Shown here: one piece after another, positions 1 to 8,420 of the stretch
Position numbering within the stretch: position 1 is the first letter of the stretch
Layout: each line of letters begins with the position of its first letter
Assembly (NCBI RefSeq): GCF_015351475.1
Contig: NZ_JADKPR010000002.1
Span: 62,001-126,000 of the forward strand
DNA: 64,000 nucleotides
DNA from: Flavobacterium sp. HJJ
Lineage (GTDB): Bacteria; Bacteroidota; Bacteroidia; Flavobacteriales; Flavobacteriaceae
Direction of reading: 5' to 3'
Notes under the pieces: generated by a model
The model's database searches: none
What the model was told of the DNA's origin: nothing
The model's input: the letters and a program-made list of their open reading frames with translations, nothing else
Made by a program: the position numbers and the translations under genes

Positions 1-625
1 CCCTGCTGTCTGATCCCCAAGCGTGGCGAAACGGATAATAACCTTTGATAAACGGATCTTTCAGGGTGATTTTTTCATTGTATTCTTTCATGCCTTTTCC
101 TTTGTTATTAAAAGACATTTGGGATTTTCGGATGTAAACAATCATGGGTTCTTTTGTGGCGGCTTTGAATTCTTTCACGCCAATGGTTTCAATAGAACTG
201 TAAATTTCGTCTGAATGATAAGGAGAGTAATAACTTCTTTGTTTATCAAAAAAAGCAGTTCTGGCTTTCTCATCGGGCCAGGCTTTTTTGGCAAGATCAT
301 CTGAAATGGCTTCTGCTTTTTCTATATCGTCCCAGTTTTTGTAAACGCTGACTAGAATAATTTCGGTACTGTTTCCAGTGTAATAATGAGTTAGAATTTC
401 AGAGCCGATTATTAAATCATTTTTGCTCGTTACTTTGTCAAAATACTCTTTTTCCGTCGCCTTCCAATCTTTAGGATCCGTATCTAAATTTCTGTGTAGG
501 GTTGTCATTGTAATAAATACAGGCTTTGGGGAATCTTGTTTGGGGAGGTCCTGCGCATAACTGTTTATGCTTAGAAAGAATGTTAAAATTAACATTCCCA
601 GCGAAAAAAAAATTCTCTTTTTCAT
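1..625 (-). CDS. Secreted protein of unknown function (3' end cut off by window edge)
   Basis: The frame opens with ATG at 625 and runs without a stop to position 1, giving about 208 residues with the C-terminus outside the window. The first 25 residues are a clear signal peptide (MKKR, a hydrophobic stretch, then NSYAQ before the mature DLPKQDSP), so the protein is exported. The mature part is polar with no cysteines or obvious catalytic motif. It contains ETIGVKEFKAATKEPM and a repeated WDDIEKAE-like helix. I do not recognise the family; a small ligand-binding or dimeric alpha/beta fold is possible but is a guess. It faces away from folC's 3' end with about 115 bp between. Confidence 0.75.
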   Translation of the reverse strand, partial: MKKRIFFSLGMLILTFFLSINSYAQDLPKQDSPKPVFITMTTLHRNLDTDPKDWKATEKEYFDKVTSKNDLIIGSEILTHYYTGNSTEIILVSVYKNWDDIEKAEAISDDLAKKAWPDEKARTAFFDKQRSYYSPYHSDEIYSSIETIGVKEFKAATKEPMIVYIRKSQMSFNNKGKGMKEYNEKITLKDPFIKGYYPFRHAWGSDSR

Positions 626-740
626 AATAAACCAAAAATTAAATTATTAATTAACAAAAAACATATATAAATTTAGTAAATTGTTAATCAAGTAGTTATG
701 TGTTTTTGATTTATTTTTTAGGAGAAAAAACAGGAATTGA

Positions 741-1976
741 TTAAACCTCTTTGTTTAAAGGCAGTTCAGCCACTACAAAGGTACTGCCGCCTGCATATAT
801 GAAATCATTTTTTGCGGCATTATTCTTAGCGGTGGCATAAGCTTCTGATACAGAGCTGTATGTATTTCCTGTTAATTCAAACATTAGAGCTTTCTCTTTT
901 AATATATCAGCATCCAAACCTCTTGGAATATTTGGCCGGCAAAAATAATAAGCAGCATTTTTTGGAAATAATGGCAGTACTTCGTCCAGTTCTTTATCAT
1001 TGACAACTCCCAGGACAATATGAAGGTTTTCAAAAGTTTCTTTTTGTATTTGTTTCAAAACAATTTCGAGACCGTGTTTGTTGTGTGCTGTATCGCAGAT
1101 CACTTTTGGATTTGCTCCCAATTGCTGCCATCTGCCAAGCAGGCCGGTGTTTTTTACGACATTCATCAAACCCAATTGTATGTTTTCGCCACTCACTTTA
1201 AAATTGGTTTGTTCGTTTAGGATTTTAAAAGTCTCTATAACCGTTTTTTTATTGTGCTGCTGATAATCGCCGATTAAATCAGAAGGAGGAGTTTCTGTAA
1301 TCAAATCCGATGCAAAATAGATTTCGGCATTGTTTTCTTTGGCTTTTGCTGAAAAAACAGGCTGAGTTTCTGGAGTATATTCGCCTATAACTACTGGAAT
1401 TTTAGGTTTGATAATTCCTGCTTTTTCACCTGCGATAGATTCCAGCGTATTGCCCAAAAACTGAACATGATCAATCCCGATATTGGTTATTACCGAAACT
1501 AGGGGAGTGATAATGTTTGTAGCATCCAGTCTTCCGCCCAATCCCACTTCAATAACAGCAATATCTACATTTTCTTTTACAAAATAATCAAAAGCCAATC
1601 CAACGGTCATTTCAAAGAAACTCATATCATTGGCTTCAAAAAAAGATTTATGATGCGCTATGAATTCACAGACAAAATCCTCAGAGATTTCGGCACCATT
1701 GATCTTGATGCGCTCCCGAAAATCAATTAAATGCGGGGAAGTGTACAATCCAACTTTATAGCCCGCTTCCTGCAGTATAGAAGAAAGCATATGCGAAGTA
1801 GAACCTTTGCCGTTTGTGCCGGCAACGTGCAGACATTTTAGCTTTTTATGCGGACTGTCAAGATGGTCTGCCAGCAAATGGATGTTGGTTAAGTCTTTTT
1901 TATAAGCCGATGCTCCCTGCAATTGATACATTGGGAGCTGATTAAACATCCAGTTTGTGGTTTCTTGATAGTTCAT
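741..1976 (-). CDS. folC: Bifunctional folylpolyglutamate synthase / dihydrofolate synthase
   Basis: 411 residues, full length for FolC. This cytosolic Mur-ligase-family enzyme joins glutamate to dihydropteroate or to tetrahydrofolate using ATP. Visible motifs are the P-loop GTNGKGST (residues 53-60), TSPHL (79-83, omega loop), the VIEVGLGGRLDATN block near residue 145, and DTAHN near residue 290, which starts the C-terminal ligase domain. The start MNYQETTNWMF matches the family. It is divergent from exbB, with 129 bp between the two starts. In relatives I recall it beside exbB-exbD-tonB, so its neighbourhood fits although the orientations here do not. Confidence 0.95.
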   Translation of the reverse strand: MNYQETTNWMFNQLPMYQLQGASAYKKDLTNIHLLADHLDSPHKKLKCLHVAGTNGKGSTSHMLSSILQEAGYKVGLYTSPHLIDFRERIKINGAEISEDFVCEFIAHHKSFFEANDMSFFEMTVGLAFDYFVKENVDIAVIEVGLGGRLDATNIITPLVSVITNIGIDHVQFLGNTLESIAGEKAGIIKPKIPVVIGEYTPETQPVFSAKAKENNAEIYFASDLITETPPSDLIGDYQQHNKKTVIETFKILNEQTNFKVSGENIQLGLMNVVKNTGLLGRWQQLGANPKVICDTAHNKHGLEIVLKQIQKETFENLHIVLGVVNDKELDEVLPLFPKNAAYYFCRPNIPRGLDADILKEKALMFELTGNTYSSVSEAYATAKNNAAKNDFIYAGGSTFVVAELPLNKEV

Positions 1977-2105
1977 TAATTTTTGATAAAATAGTTGTAA
2001 ATTGAAATAATTTTCCCTTTTTTTAGTTTAATATTACAGTGAAAAATAGTTTTTACAAAATTGAAATATTTTTTAGAATTAACGATTATAAACCCAGAAT
2101 AAAAT

Positions 2106-2798
2106 ATGTTTAGTTTAATACAATTACAAGCTGATACCCTTGCTGCCGCTTCTAGTGCTGTTGTCGAAAAAATTGCGCCAACTACCGAAATCTCTGTTTT
2201 AGGGTTCATCCTAAAAGGAGGATTTTTTTTAATACCTATTGCAATCTTACTATTTTATACTTTTTACCTCATTATAGAACGTTATTTGTACATAAATAAA
2301 AAAGCCAAAGTAGATCCGCTTATGATGCGCGATGTTAAAGATCACCTGACTTCGGGAAAATTTGATCTGGCGTTTACCATTACAGACCGCTCTAACACCG
2401 CTTCAGGAAATGTTATCAAAGAAGGAATCGCGCTGATTGGCCGTCCTATTGCCGAAATCGAATCGAATATGGACCGCGCCGCCGATATCGAAATCGCCGA
2501 AATGGAACAGCATCTTGGACAATTGGGACTTATTGCCGGTATTGCACCAACACTAGGATTTATAGGAACAATTTCTGGAGTAATCAAAATTTTCTACAGC
2601 ATATCTGTGACCGAAAACATTAGTATCGGGAATATCTCTGGAGGACTTTATGAGAAAATGATCAGCAGCGGTTCCGGGCTTATCGTGGGAATCATTGCTT
2701 ACAGTGCTTACCATTTACTCAACGGAAAAATTGACAGTTATGCATTAAAAGTGCAGAAACAAATATTGGAATTCGTAAATATCATCCAAAAAGCATAA
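2106..2798 (+). CDS. exbB: MotA/TolQ/ExbB proton channel family protein
   Basis: 230 residues. ExbB forms the proton-conducting core of the inner-membrane complex that energises TonB-dependent outer-membrane transport. Three membrane segments are visible: near residues 36-60, 138-165 (GLIAGIAPTLGFIGTISGVI, the conserved MotA/ExbB core) and 177-197. The intervening cytoplasmic part has the usual EIAEMEQHLG helix. exbD follows after 3 bp, so the two are co-transcribed. The expected partner tonB is not directly downstream but lies at 5085-6059 on the other strand. The N-terminal stretch before the first membrane segment is slightly long, and the start is taken as the first ATG. Confidence 0.93.
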   Translation: MFSLIQLQADTLAAASSAVVEKIAPTTEISVLGFILKGGFFLIPIAILLFYTFYLIIERYLYINKKAKVDPLMMRDVKDHLTSGKFDLAFTITDRSNTASGNVIKEGIALIGRPIAEIESNMDRAADIEIAEMEQHLGQLGLIAGIAPTLGFIGTISGVIKIFYSISVTENISIGNISGGLYEKMISSGSGLIVGIIAYSAYHLLNGKIDSYALKVQKQILEFVNIIQKA

Positions 2799-2801
2799 AC
2801 T

Positions 2802-3197
2802 ATGTCCATCAAAAGAAAAAGAAGATTTCACGCCGAGGTCGCCACTTCGTCCTTGAGTGACATTATGTTTTTTTTACTGCTGTTTTTCCTGATTATTTCC
2901 ACTTTGGCGAATCCAAACGTGATAAAAATGACACTGCCAAAGGCAAAATCCCATGAAAAAACCAACAAACAATTCATTAGTTTATCAGTTACAGAGGACA
3001 AGAAATTCTACATCGACAAACAGCCCGTTGCTTTCGAAGAACTCGAAACTACGTTAATGTCTAAAATTGATACCCAAAAAGATCAAACGGTAGTTGTCCG
3101 GATTCCGTTCAATCTTCAGGTTCAGGATTTGGTCGATGTATTGCAGATAGGAGTGAAGAACAATTTAAAATTTGTCATCGCCACAAGTCCCAAATAA
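2802..3197 (+). CDS. exbD: ExbD/TolR family biopolymer transport protein
   Basis: 131 residues. There is a basic N-terminus (KRKRRFH), then one membrane helix (about 19-36) carrying the family's essential Asp in SLSDIMFFLL (D20), then a periplasmic domain of about 90 residues ending in FVIATSPK. ExbD works with ExbB to couple the proton gradient to TonB. It starts 3 bp after exbB. A large structured repeat begins shortly after its stop and may serve as transcript end. Confidence 0.93.
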   Translation: MSIKRKRRFHAEVATSSLSDIMFFLLLFFLIISTLANPNVIKMTLPKAKSHEKTNKQFISLSVTEDKKFYIDKQPVAFEELETTLMSKIDTQKDQTVVVRIPFNLQVQDLVDVLQIGVKNNLKFVIATSPK

Positions 3198-3212
3198 AAA
3201 TTTTAAAAATAT

Positions 3213-3333
3213 TTGGGCGTGCCACCATAAAGAAAAGGAGCCGAATCATCGCAGCGGTGATTCGGCTCCTTTTCTTTATGCTGTCGGGCTATCCGCGTTA
3301 CTTCGGTAACTTGCTTCTATCTCTCACGCGGAA
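3213..3333 (+). repeat. Structured intergenic repeat, flavobacterial type, also likely exbD terminator
   Basis: The element opens with GGGCGTGCC, then a perfect 21-bp inverted repeat (3228-3248 and 3258-3278) around a 9-nt loop. It continues with GTCGGGCTATCCGCG and ends with a nested hairpin: TCCGC/GCGGA (3292-3296, 3328-3332) enclosing GTTAC-TTCG-GTAAC (3297-3310). The order GGGCGT...TCGGGCTATCCGC...CACGCGG is one I recognise from intergenic regions of Flavobacterium genomes (recall, not a search). It contains no ORF. Confidence 0.7.
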
Positions 3334-3359
3334 TGCTGCAAAATGAGATATTTGTCTAT

Positions 3360-3386
3360 CCTAACAGGTTTTTTTAACCTGTTAGG
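3360..3386. repeat. CCTAACAGG palindrome, copy 1
   Basis: Perfect 11-bp inverted repeat CCTAACAGGTT / AACCTGTTAGG separated by five T. A second diverged copy lies at 3424-3449. Short palindromes of this sequence are common between genes in flavobacteria. Confidence 0.75.
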
Positions 3387-3423
3387 TATTATTGTTTTTT
3401 AGAAGCAAAATGGGTTTTTGATA

Positions 3424-3449
3424 CCTAACAGTCTTGGAGACCTGTTAGG
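3424..3449. repeat. CCTAACAG palindrome, copy 2
   Basis: Imperfect copy of the palindrome at 3360-3386: left arm CCTAACAGTCT, right arm AGACCTGTTAGG, with one base missing from the left arm. It lies within 140 bp upstream of the oxidoreductase gene. Confidence 0.7.
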
Positions 3450-3585
3450 ATTTCTTGTACATAAACAGGTCAGCACAAGGAACAAAGCAAAAGCTTGCAT
3501 AGTAGTATTACAAAAAAAAGAAAAGCGTAACATTTTAAAAAAGAGTATACTAATAAATTCAAGAACGAACTTAAAAGTATATTTT

Positions 3586-4740
3586 ATGAAAAACATTTCA
3601 CGACGCACGTTTGTTAATAAATTTGGTTTGGGTGTTGGAGCAGCTGCTGTTATGACAACGCTTCCTTCTTACATAACTTCATCAGAAAAGATTGAGAAAC
3701 CATATACTGGGAAGAAGTTAAATATAGCGCTTTGCGGTTTAGGAAATTACGCAGGTATGTTAGCCACAGGAATTGAAGCTTCCGAGTACTGCAATTTATC
3801 GGGAATAGTAACTGGCACACCTGAAAAAGCGGTAAAGTGGAAGAAACAGTATAATATTCCCGAAAAGAACATTTATAATTATCAGAACTTCGATGAAATT
3901 GTCAATAATAAAGATATAGATTTAGTTTATGTTGTTTTACCAAGCGGTCTGCACAAAGAATTTGTAATCCGTTCTGCAAAAGCAGGCAAAAATGTAATTA
4001 CAGAAAAACCAATGGCAGTTTCTCCTGCCGATTGTGAAGAAATGATAAAAGCCTGCAATGATAATAATGTTCAATTGGCTATTGGTTATCGCCTGCATTA
4101 TGAACCAACGCATTTGGAAATTAAAAGATTAGGACAGGAAAAAGTTTTTGGACAAGTGCGGTTTATAGAAGCATCGCTAGGTTATAAAACGTATGACACT
4201 CTAGATAAAAAAACAATTGTTGATAAGAATAACCGAAGTGAATGGAGACTGAATAAGAAATTAGGCGGAGGCGCTTTAATGGATTTAGGGATTTATTGTA
4301 TTCAGGCGAGCCGTTACGTTTTAGGTGAAGAACCCATTGCGGTTACTGCACAATTTGGTCCGGTGAACAATAAAGACAGATTTTCGGAGACCGAGGAAAG
4401 CATTTCCTGGCAGATGGAATTTCCGAGCGGTGCTGTAGCAAACTGCAATACTTCCTGCGGTTACTATATTGACAGGTTTTATGCATCGGCAGATGAGGGC
4501 AGTTTTGAATTAAGCCCCGCATTGAGTTATGGGCCTTTTGTTGGCAGAACATCAGAAAAGGAATTGAAATTTCCTGTAATAAATCAGCAGAAAACACAAT
4601 TGGATGAAATTTGTAAAGTATTGTTAGAAAATAAAAAACTGCCTGATCATATCACAGGGGAAGAAGGATTAAAGGATATAAAAATTATTAATGCAGTTTA
4701 TAAAGCAGCACAGACAGGGAAGAAAGTTTTCTTGACATAG
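3586..4740 (+). CDS. Gfo/Idh/MocA family oxidoreductase with Tat signal
   Basis: 384 residues from ATG 3586. An upstream in-frame ATG at 3418 lies inside the CCTAACAG repeat and would add an unrelated 56-residue leader, so it is rejected. The N-terminus KNISRRTFVNKFGLG fits a twin-arginine (Tat) signal with a following hydrophobic stretch, so the enzyme is probably periplasmic. The Rossmann part has LNIALCGLGNYAG, and VTEKPMAVSP is the EKP catalytic-lysine motif of the family. GGGALMDLGIYCIQ is the usual substrate-side block. The family reduces or oxidises sugars with NAD(P); GFOR-type members carry Tat signals. The substrate is unknown. The nearby GH78 and GH43 genes suggest sugar metabolism. 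Confidence 0.9.
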   Translation: MKNISRRTFVNKFGLGVGAAAVMTTLPSYITSSEKIEKPYTGKKLNIALCGLGNYAGMLATGIEASEYCNLSGIVTGTPEKAVKWKKQYNIPEKNIYNYQNFDEIVNNKDIDLVYVVLPSGLHKEFVIRSAKAGKNVITEKPMAVSPADCEEMIKACNDNNVQLAIGYRLHYEPTHLEIKRLGQEKVFGQVRFIEASLGYKTYDTLDKKTIVDKNNRSEWRLNKKLGGGALMDLGIYCIQASRYVLGEEPIAVTAQFGPVNNKDRFSETEESISWQMEFPSGAVANCNTSCGYYIDRFYASADEGSFELSPALSYGPFVGRTSEKELKFPVINQQKTQLDEICKVLLENKKLPDHITGEEGLKDIKIINAVYKAAQTGKKVFLT

Positions 4741-4822
4741 AAGGAAATAGCTATACTCGATAAACTTATTATTTTCGTTTTCATTCGAGTGCTTGTTTAC
4801 GATGAGTACCAGTAGCGGTTAT

Positions 4823-4903
4823 AGGAACGAAGCAATCCCACTATCAAAATCAGATTCAGTAAATTGTAGGAACGGAAATACGGAGTGCGATTGCTTCGCT
4901 TCC
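4823..4903. repeat. Inverted repeat GGAACGAAGCAATC / GATTGCTTCGC
   Basis: Left arm GGAACGAAGCAATC (4824-4837) is matched in inverse by GATTGCTTCGCTTCC (near 4889-4903), with about 50 nt between. The 'GATTGCTTCG' palindrome family is a common intergenic repeat in Bacteroidota. It lies in the 344-bp gap between two convergent genes. Confidence 0.6.
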
Positions 4904-4970
4904 CGCAAGGACTTGAGTAATTAATTATTTCTGATGTTGAAAGTTGTTCTAAAAAACAAAACCTCTAAAC

Positions 4971-5060
4971 TAGCCCCGGTTGAAGTGGAAATCCTTGTGT
5001 GCCGGGGTTCGGCATACAAGATTGCAACGGAAAACGGGACTGCTGTTGATGAAATGCACC
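4971..5060. repeat. TAGCCCCGG-type structured intergenic repeat
   Basis: Begins TAGCCCCGGTTGAAGTGGAA and runs through GCCGGGGTTCGGC to a GATGAAATGCACC end. Two hairpins compete: CCCCGG (4974-4979) with CCGGGG (5002-5007), and CTTGTGTGCC (4994-5003) with GGCATACAAG (5011-5020). Sequences starting TAGCCCCGAT/GG...GAAG(C/T)GG are ones I recall as abundant between flavobacterial genes. An ORF here is only the repeat read as protein. Confidence 0.65.
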
Positions 5061-5084
5061 AAAGCTGTGCTCCTGATCGTAGGA

Positions 5085-6059
5085 TTAATTCAAACTGAAG
5101 TTATAAATAATCTTGCCTATTTGTTTTTCGGGAGCGTCAGAGCTGGCGTTCCATTTGGTATTCATTGCAGCAATTCGAGCCTGGTCTAACAGACATTTTG
5201 CGGTATTGGTAGTGCCTTTTATTCCCGCTGTAGCATTGATGGTGTTTCCATTGCGATCAACAGAAATTTCCACAACCACCTTTCCGGATTCGTTGCAGTT
5301 ATATTTTGGAGCGGGTTTGGATAGCGCTTTTCTGTTACCAAGCGAGTAACCGGAACCGCCTCCAGTGCCTCCGCCAGAACCGCCTCCGCTTCCAGGACCG
5401 TAACCGCTGCCATTGCCAATACCGTTTCCTGTTCCGTTACCACCGCCTGTTCCTCCGCCGGAACCTCCCGTGCCATAGTAGCCGGTTGCGGTCAGACTTC
5501 CGTTGGATTTTCCTTTGTTGCCGGCAGTATTATCGTCGCCGTCACCTCCTTTTTTGGAACCTTTTAGTATGCTGGACAAGGCATCATTCGTAGAATTGGA
5601 TACTTTTGGTTTTACGGCTTCGGGTTTAGGAGTTTCCTTGACAACCACTTCGGTTTTTTTAGGTTTCTCTTTCTGTGGGATTACGACACTTTCTTCGGTG
5701 GTGTTTTCCTGTGATAAAATGGATTCCTGAGGCGTGCTTTTTGCAGGAGTTTGTTTGGCTTCATTTTGAACATTCAAGACTTCGCTTTGGGTATTTTTGC
5801 CTGATCCCAAATCACTGTCGCCAAAATTTATTGTAACACCGCCGCCACCTCCGCCGCTAGCAAGTGCTACATTGTTTTCTGGATTATATGGTGGCCAAAA
5901 GCGTAAAAAAAACATTAATAAAAGCAGCATGCCAAAAATAATACTTGACATAATCAAAGATTTTTTCTTATCAGATAGGGAAGAGTTTAAGATAAAACCA
6001 AAAAGCAGTCCAAAAAAAAGGAATGTTAGACGGCTAATGTTTCTTGATGCAGTGCTCAT
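5085..6059 (-). CDS. tonB: TonB family energy transducer
   Basis: 324 residues. A hydrophobic anchor (about 37-54, SLIMSSIIFGMLLLLMFFLRF) follows an extra hydrophobic N-terminus (11-26). Then come GGGGGGVTINFGDSDLGSG, a Lys/Pro/Glu-rich periplasmic spacer (about 85-155), a long Gly/Ser/Asn repeat (about 190-245) and the C-terminal TonB-like fold (KYNCNESGKVVVEISVDRNG ... IIYNFSLN). It transmits energy from ExbBD to outer-membrane receptors. The start is uncertain: Met37 (5951) would give a protein with a single anchor. It is separated from exbBD and faces the opposite way. The Gly-rich linker is unusually long. Confidence 0.88.
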   Translation of the reverse strand: MSTASRNISRLTFLFFGLLFGFILNSSLSDKKKSLIMSSIIFGMLLLLMFFLRFWPPYNPENNVALASGGGGGGVTINFGDSDLGSGKNTQSEVLNVQNEAKQTPAKSTPQESILSQENTTEESVVIPQKEKPKKTEVVVKETPKPEAVKPKVSNSTNDALSSILKGSKKGGDGDDNTAGNKGKSNGSLTATGYYGTGGSGGGTGGGNGTGNGIGNGSGYGPGSGGGSGGGTGGGSGYSLGNRKALSKPAPKYNCNESGKVVVEISVDRNGNTINATAGIKGTTNTAKCLLDQARIAAMNTKWNASSDAPEKQIGKIIYNFSLN

Positions 6060-6308
6060 TATTTATTATTATGGTATTAGAACGCTGAAAAGTACTAAAA
6101 ATTGTCAAGAATAAAAAATGAGCTAAGTGTTAAAGATGTGAATTGATAAGAGCTGGTGATAAAAAAATCAGTTAAAGTATTTTAAAGAAACTGTCTGCGT
6201 TCAATCAGGATACTCAAAAAAAAAGACTTTCATAAATTTGTGAAGCTGTCATAAAAGTGTACTCTTTTTTTTTAAGCAAATTTTATTTTAACCAAATCAT
6301 AACCGCCA

Positions 6309-6946
6309 TTGATGAAGCAGATAAAACAATTTTTAATTTTAGTACTTTTTGTCCTTTCATTTATTAAAATTACTGCAGCAAATCCAAATGCACCTTTTAA
6401 CTTACGCAGTTTTGACAAACAAAATCCTATTGGTACAAATGATAAGCCTTATTTTGGGTGGTATGTAAGCGATACGGATAAAAACGAAATACAATCAGCT
6501 TATCAGATTATTGTTTCTTCCAGTCTCGCTAATCTTAAAGCTGACAAAGGAGATGTCTGGGATAGTAAAAAGACCAGTTCGAGAAAATAAAACTATATTT
6601 ATTTAGAAAAAACGGCTCTTAAAACTGCTACTGATTATTATTGGAAAGTCCGCAGCATGAAAAAATCCAGATAAAACCACTTTGGTTCTGTGACAAACTA
6701 ACGTATGCCAAAGGAATTTATCCAACGGATAAAGGAGATGTCAAAGCTGACTGGAATTACACAAATAATAATTATCGTTTAAAAATAACTGTTCCTGTCA
6801 ATTGTACTGCAAAAGTGTACGTGCCAAAATGCGGTAAAAAAGGAACTGCAGTTAAATTGGATAACAAAGAAGTAGCGGCTGTCGAGGAAGGAAATTATCT
6901 TTATTTGGACAACATTGGTTCGGGAGAACATTCTTTTGAAAGATAA
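6309..6946 (+). pseudogene. Remnant of an alpha-L-rhamnosidase (GH78) with large internal deletion
   Basis: The first part (6309-6587) has a signal peptide (FLILVLFVLSFIKITAA) and the GH78 N-terminal domain (APFNLRSFDKQNPIG ... SAYQIIVSSSLANL ... VWDSKK). The frame meets a stop at 6588-6590. It then continues recognisably (NYIYLEKTALKTATDYYWKV) to about 6655, where it breaks off. From about 6690, in another frame, the C-terminal GH78 domain resumes (YAKGIYPTDKGDVKADWNYT ... AKVYVPKCGKKGTAV) to a stop at 6946. The whole catalytic barrel, expected to be hundreds of residues, is missing. The gene is therefore dead by at least one nonsense change, one frame change and a large deletion. Confidence 0.82.
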
Positions 6947-7003
6947 TTTGTTTTTGAAACAAAAAATCGTTTTTTGGTCTTTAAAGAAATGCAGTTTTAA
7001 AAT

Positions 7004-8419
7004 ATGAATTATAAAATTAAATCAATTCTGTCACTATTCTTTTTAGGAATTTATATAGCTGGAAATGCGCAGAAGAAAGAAAAAATAAATGCCATTTATT
7101 CGGGTGTTCCCTGGTATGATGAAAAAGGAAATGTCGTAAGTGCTCATGGTGCCGGACTTATAAAAGATAACGGCCGTTTTTATTTTTTTGGCGAATACAA
7201 AAGCGATACAATTATCGATTTTACAGGTTTTAGCTGTTATTCTTCTTCGGATTTATACAATTGGAAATTTGAAAAAATTGTTCTTCCTGTTCAAGGATCC
7301 GGAAAATTAGGGCCAGGCCGCATTGGCGAAAGACCAAAAGTGATGAAATGTCCAAAAACAGGCGAGTATATCATGTATATGCATACCGACGACCTGAAGT
7401 ATAAAGATCAGTGTGTGGGTTATGCTACGTCAAAGACGATCAATGGTATTTATACTTTTCAGGGGCCTTTACTTTTTAACGGAGAACCCATCAAAAAGTG
7501 GGATATGGGTACTTTTCAGGATACTGACGGAAGTGGCTACGTTATAACGCATTCTGGTAATTTATATAAACTTAGTGATGATTACAAAAGTGTTACGGAA
7601 CAGATTGTGAAAGACATGACTAAGCATTGTGAAGCTCCAGTTATTTTCAAAAAAGACAGCATCTATTTTTGGCTGGGTTCTTCTCTGACTTCATGGGAAC
7701 GAAATGATAATTATTATTTTACGTCAAATTCCTTAAAAGGACCGTGGAAAGCTCATGAGAATTTCGCACCCAAAAATTCATTAACATGGAATTCGCAGTC
7801 AACATTTGTATTTCCTGTTGTTGGTTCAAAAGGGACTACCTACTTGTTTGGCGGAGACCGCTGGGCTTTTCCGCGTCAAAAATCGGCGGCGACTTATGTT
7901 TGGCAGCCTTTATTGGTAAAAAACGATTCGATTTCTTTGCCTGATTATAAGGAAAATTGGCAGATCAATACTACAACCGGAGAGTGGTCTGATTTAGCTC
8001 TGAAAGGGATAATTATTCAAAATTCAGAAACTGATAAAATAAAGTATTCTGATAACTGGAAAAAACAGTCATCGGCAGATTCTTTTTCAGATAACAGTTC
8101 TGATGTCAAAGGAGCTTCTTTCTCGGTAAATTTTGACGGAACTCAAATTGGACTTTATGGTACTGCCCGTCCAAACGGAGGTTATGCTCAAATAGAAATT
8201 CAGAATAATAATGGAAAAACAATTCATTCGAACCTAATTGAAATGTATTGTAAATACCCTGAATCATCCTTAAAATATTTAAGTCCTGTATTGAAAAAAA
8301 GCAGTTATAAACTTATTGTAACCGTTGTAGGGGAACATGGCAACTGGTATAAAAAAGACGGAACAGGATTTGGCAGTACAGGAAATTTTGTTTCTTTAGA
8401 TAAAATAATCGTTAAATAA
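7004..8419 (+). CDS. Family 43-type glycoside hydrolase, secreted
   Basis: 471 residues with a signal peptide (ILSLFFLGIYIAGNAQ). The five-bladed propeller signature of GH43 is visible: VSAHGAGLIKDNGRFYFFGE near residue 45, SSDLYNWKFE, GRIGERPKVMKCPKTGEYIMY, MGTFQDTDGSGYV and CEAPVIFKKDSIYFWLGSSL. The HGAG start resembles GH43 members acting on galactan or arabinogalactan (subfamily 24/34 type), but I cannot fix the substrate. The last 110 residues form a beta-rich, probably carbohydrate-binding, domain (GLYGTARPNGGYAQIEIQ). It follows the GH78 remnant by 57 bp, so this is the surviving half of a plant-polysaccharide pair. No T9SS sorting tail is seen. Confidence 0.85.
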   Translation: MNYKIKSILSLFFLGIYIAGNAQKKEKINAIYSGVPWYDEKGNVVSAHGAGLIKDNGRFYFFGEYKSDTIIDFTGFSCYSSSDLYNWKFEKIVLPVQGSGKLGPGRIGERPKVMKCPKTGEYIMYMHTDDLKYKDQCVGYATSKTINGIYTFQGPLLFNGEPIKKWDMGTFQDTDGSGYVITHSGNLYKLSDDYKSVTEQIVKDMTKHCEAPVIFKKDSIYFWLGSSLTSWERNDNYYFTSNSLKGPWKAHENFAPKNSLTWNSQSTFVFPVVGSKGTTYLFGGDRWAFPRQKSAATYVWQPLLVKNDSISLPDYKENWQINTTTGEWSDLALKGIIIQNSETDKIKYSDNWKKQSSADSFSDNSSDVKGASFSVNFDGTQIGLYGTARPNGGYAQIEIQNNNGKTIHSNLIEMYCKYPESSLKYLSPVLKKSSYKLIVTVVGEHGNWYKKDGTGFGSTGNFVSLDKIIVK

Positions 8420-8420
8420 A

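Noticed and set aside
1976..2209. 77-residue minus-strand frame between folC and exbB
   Set aside because: It overlaps the exbB start and the divergent promoter region and has no family features.
3418..3585. N-terminal extension of the oxidoreductase
   Set aside because: It lies in a CCTAACAG repeat and would hide the Tat signal behind 56 unrelated residues.
4980..5189. 69-residue frame in the gap before tonB
   Set aside because: It is the structured repeat and the antisense of tonB's 3' end read as protein.
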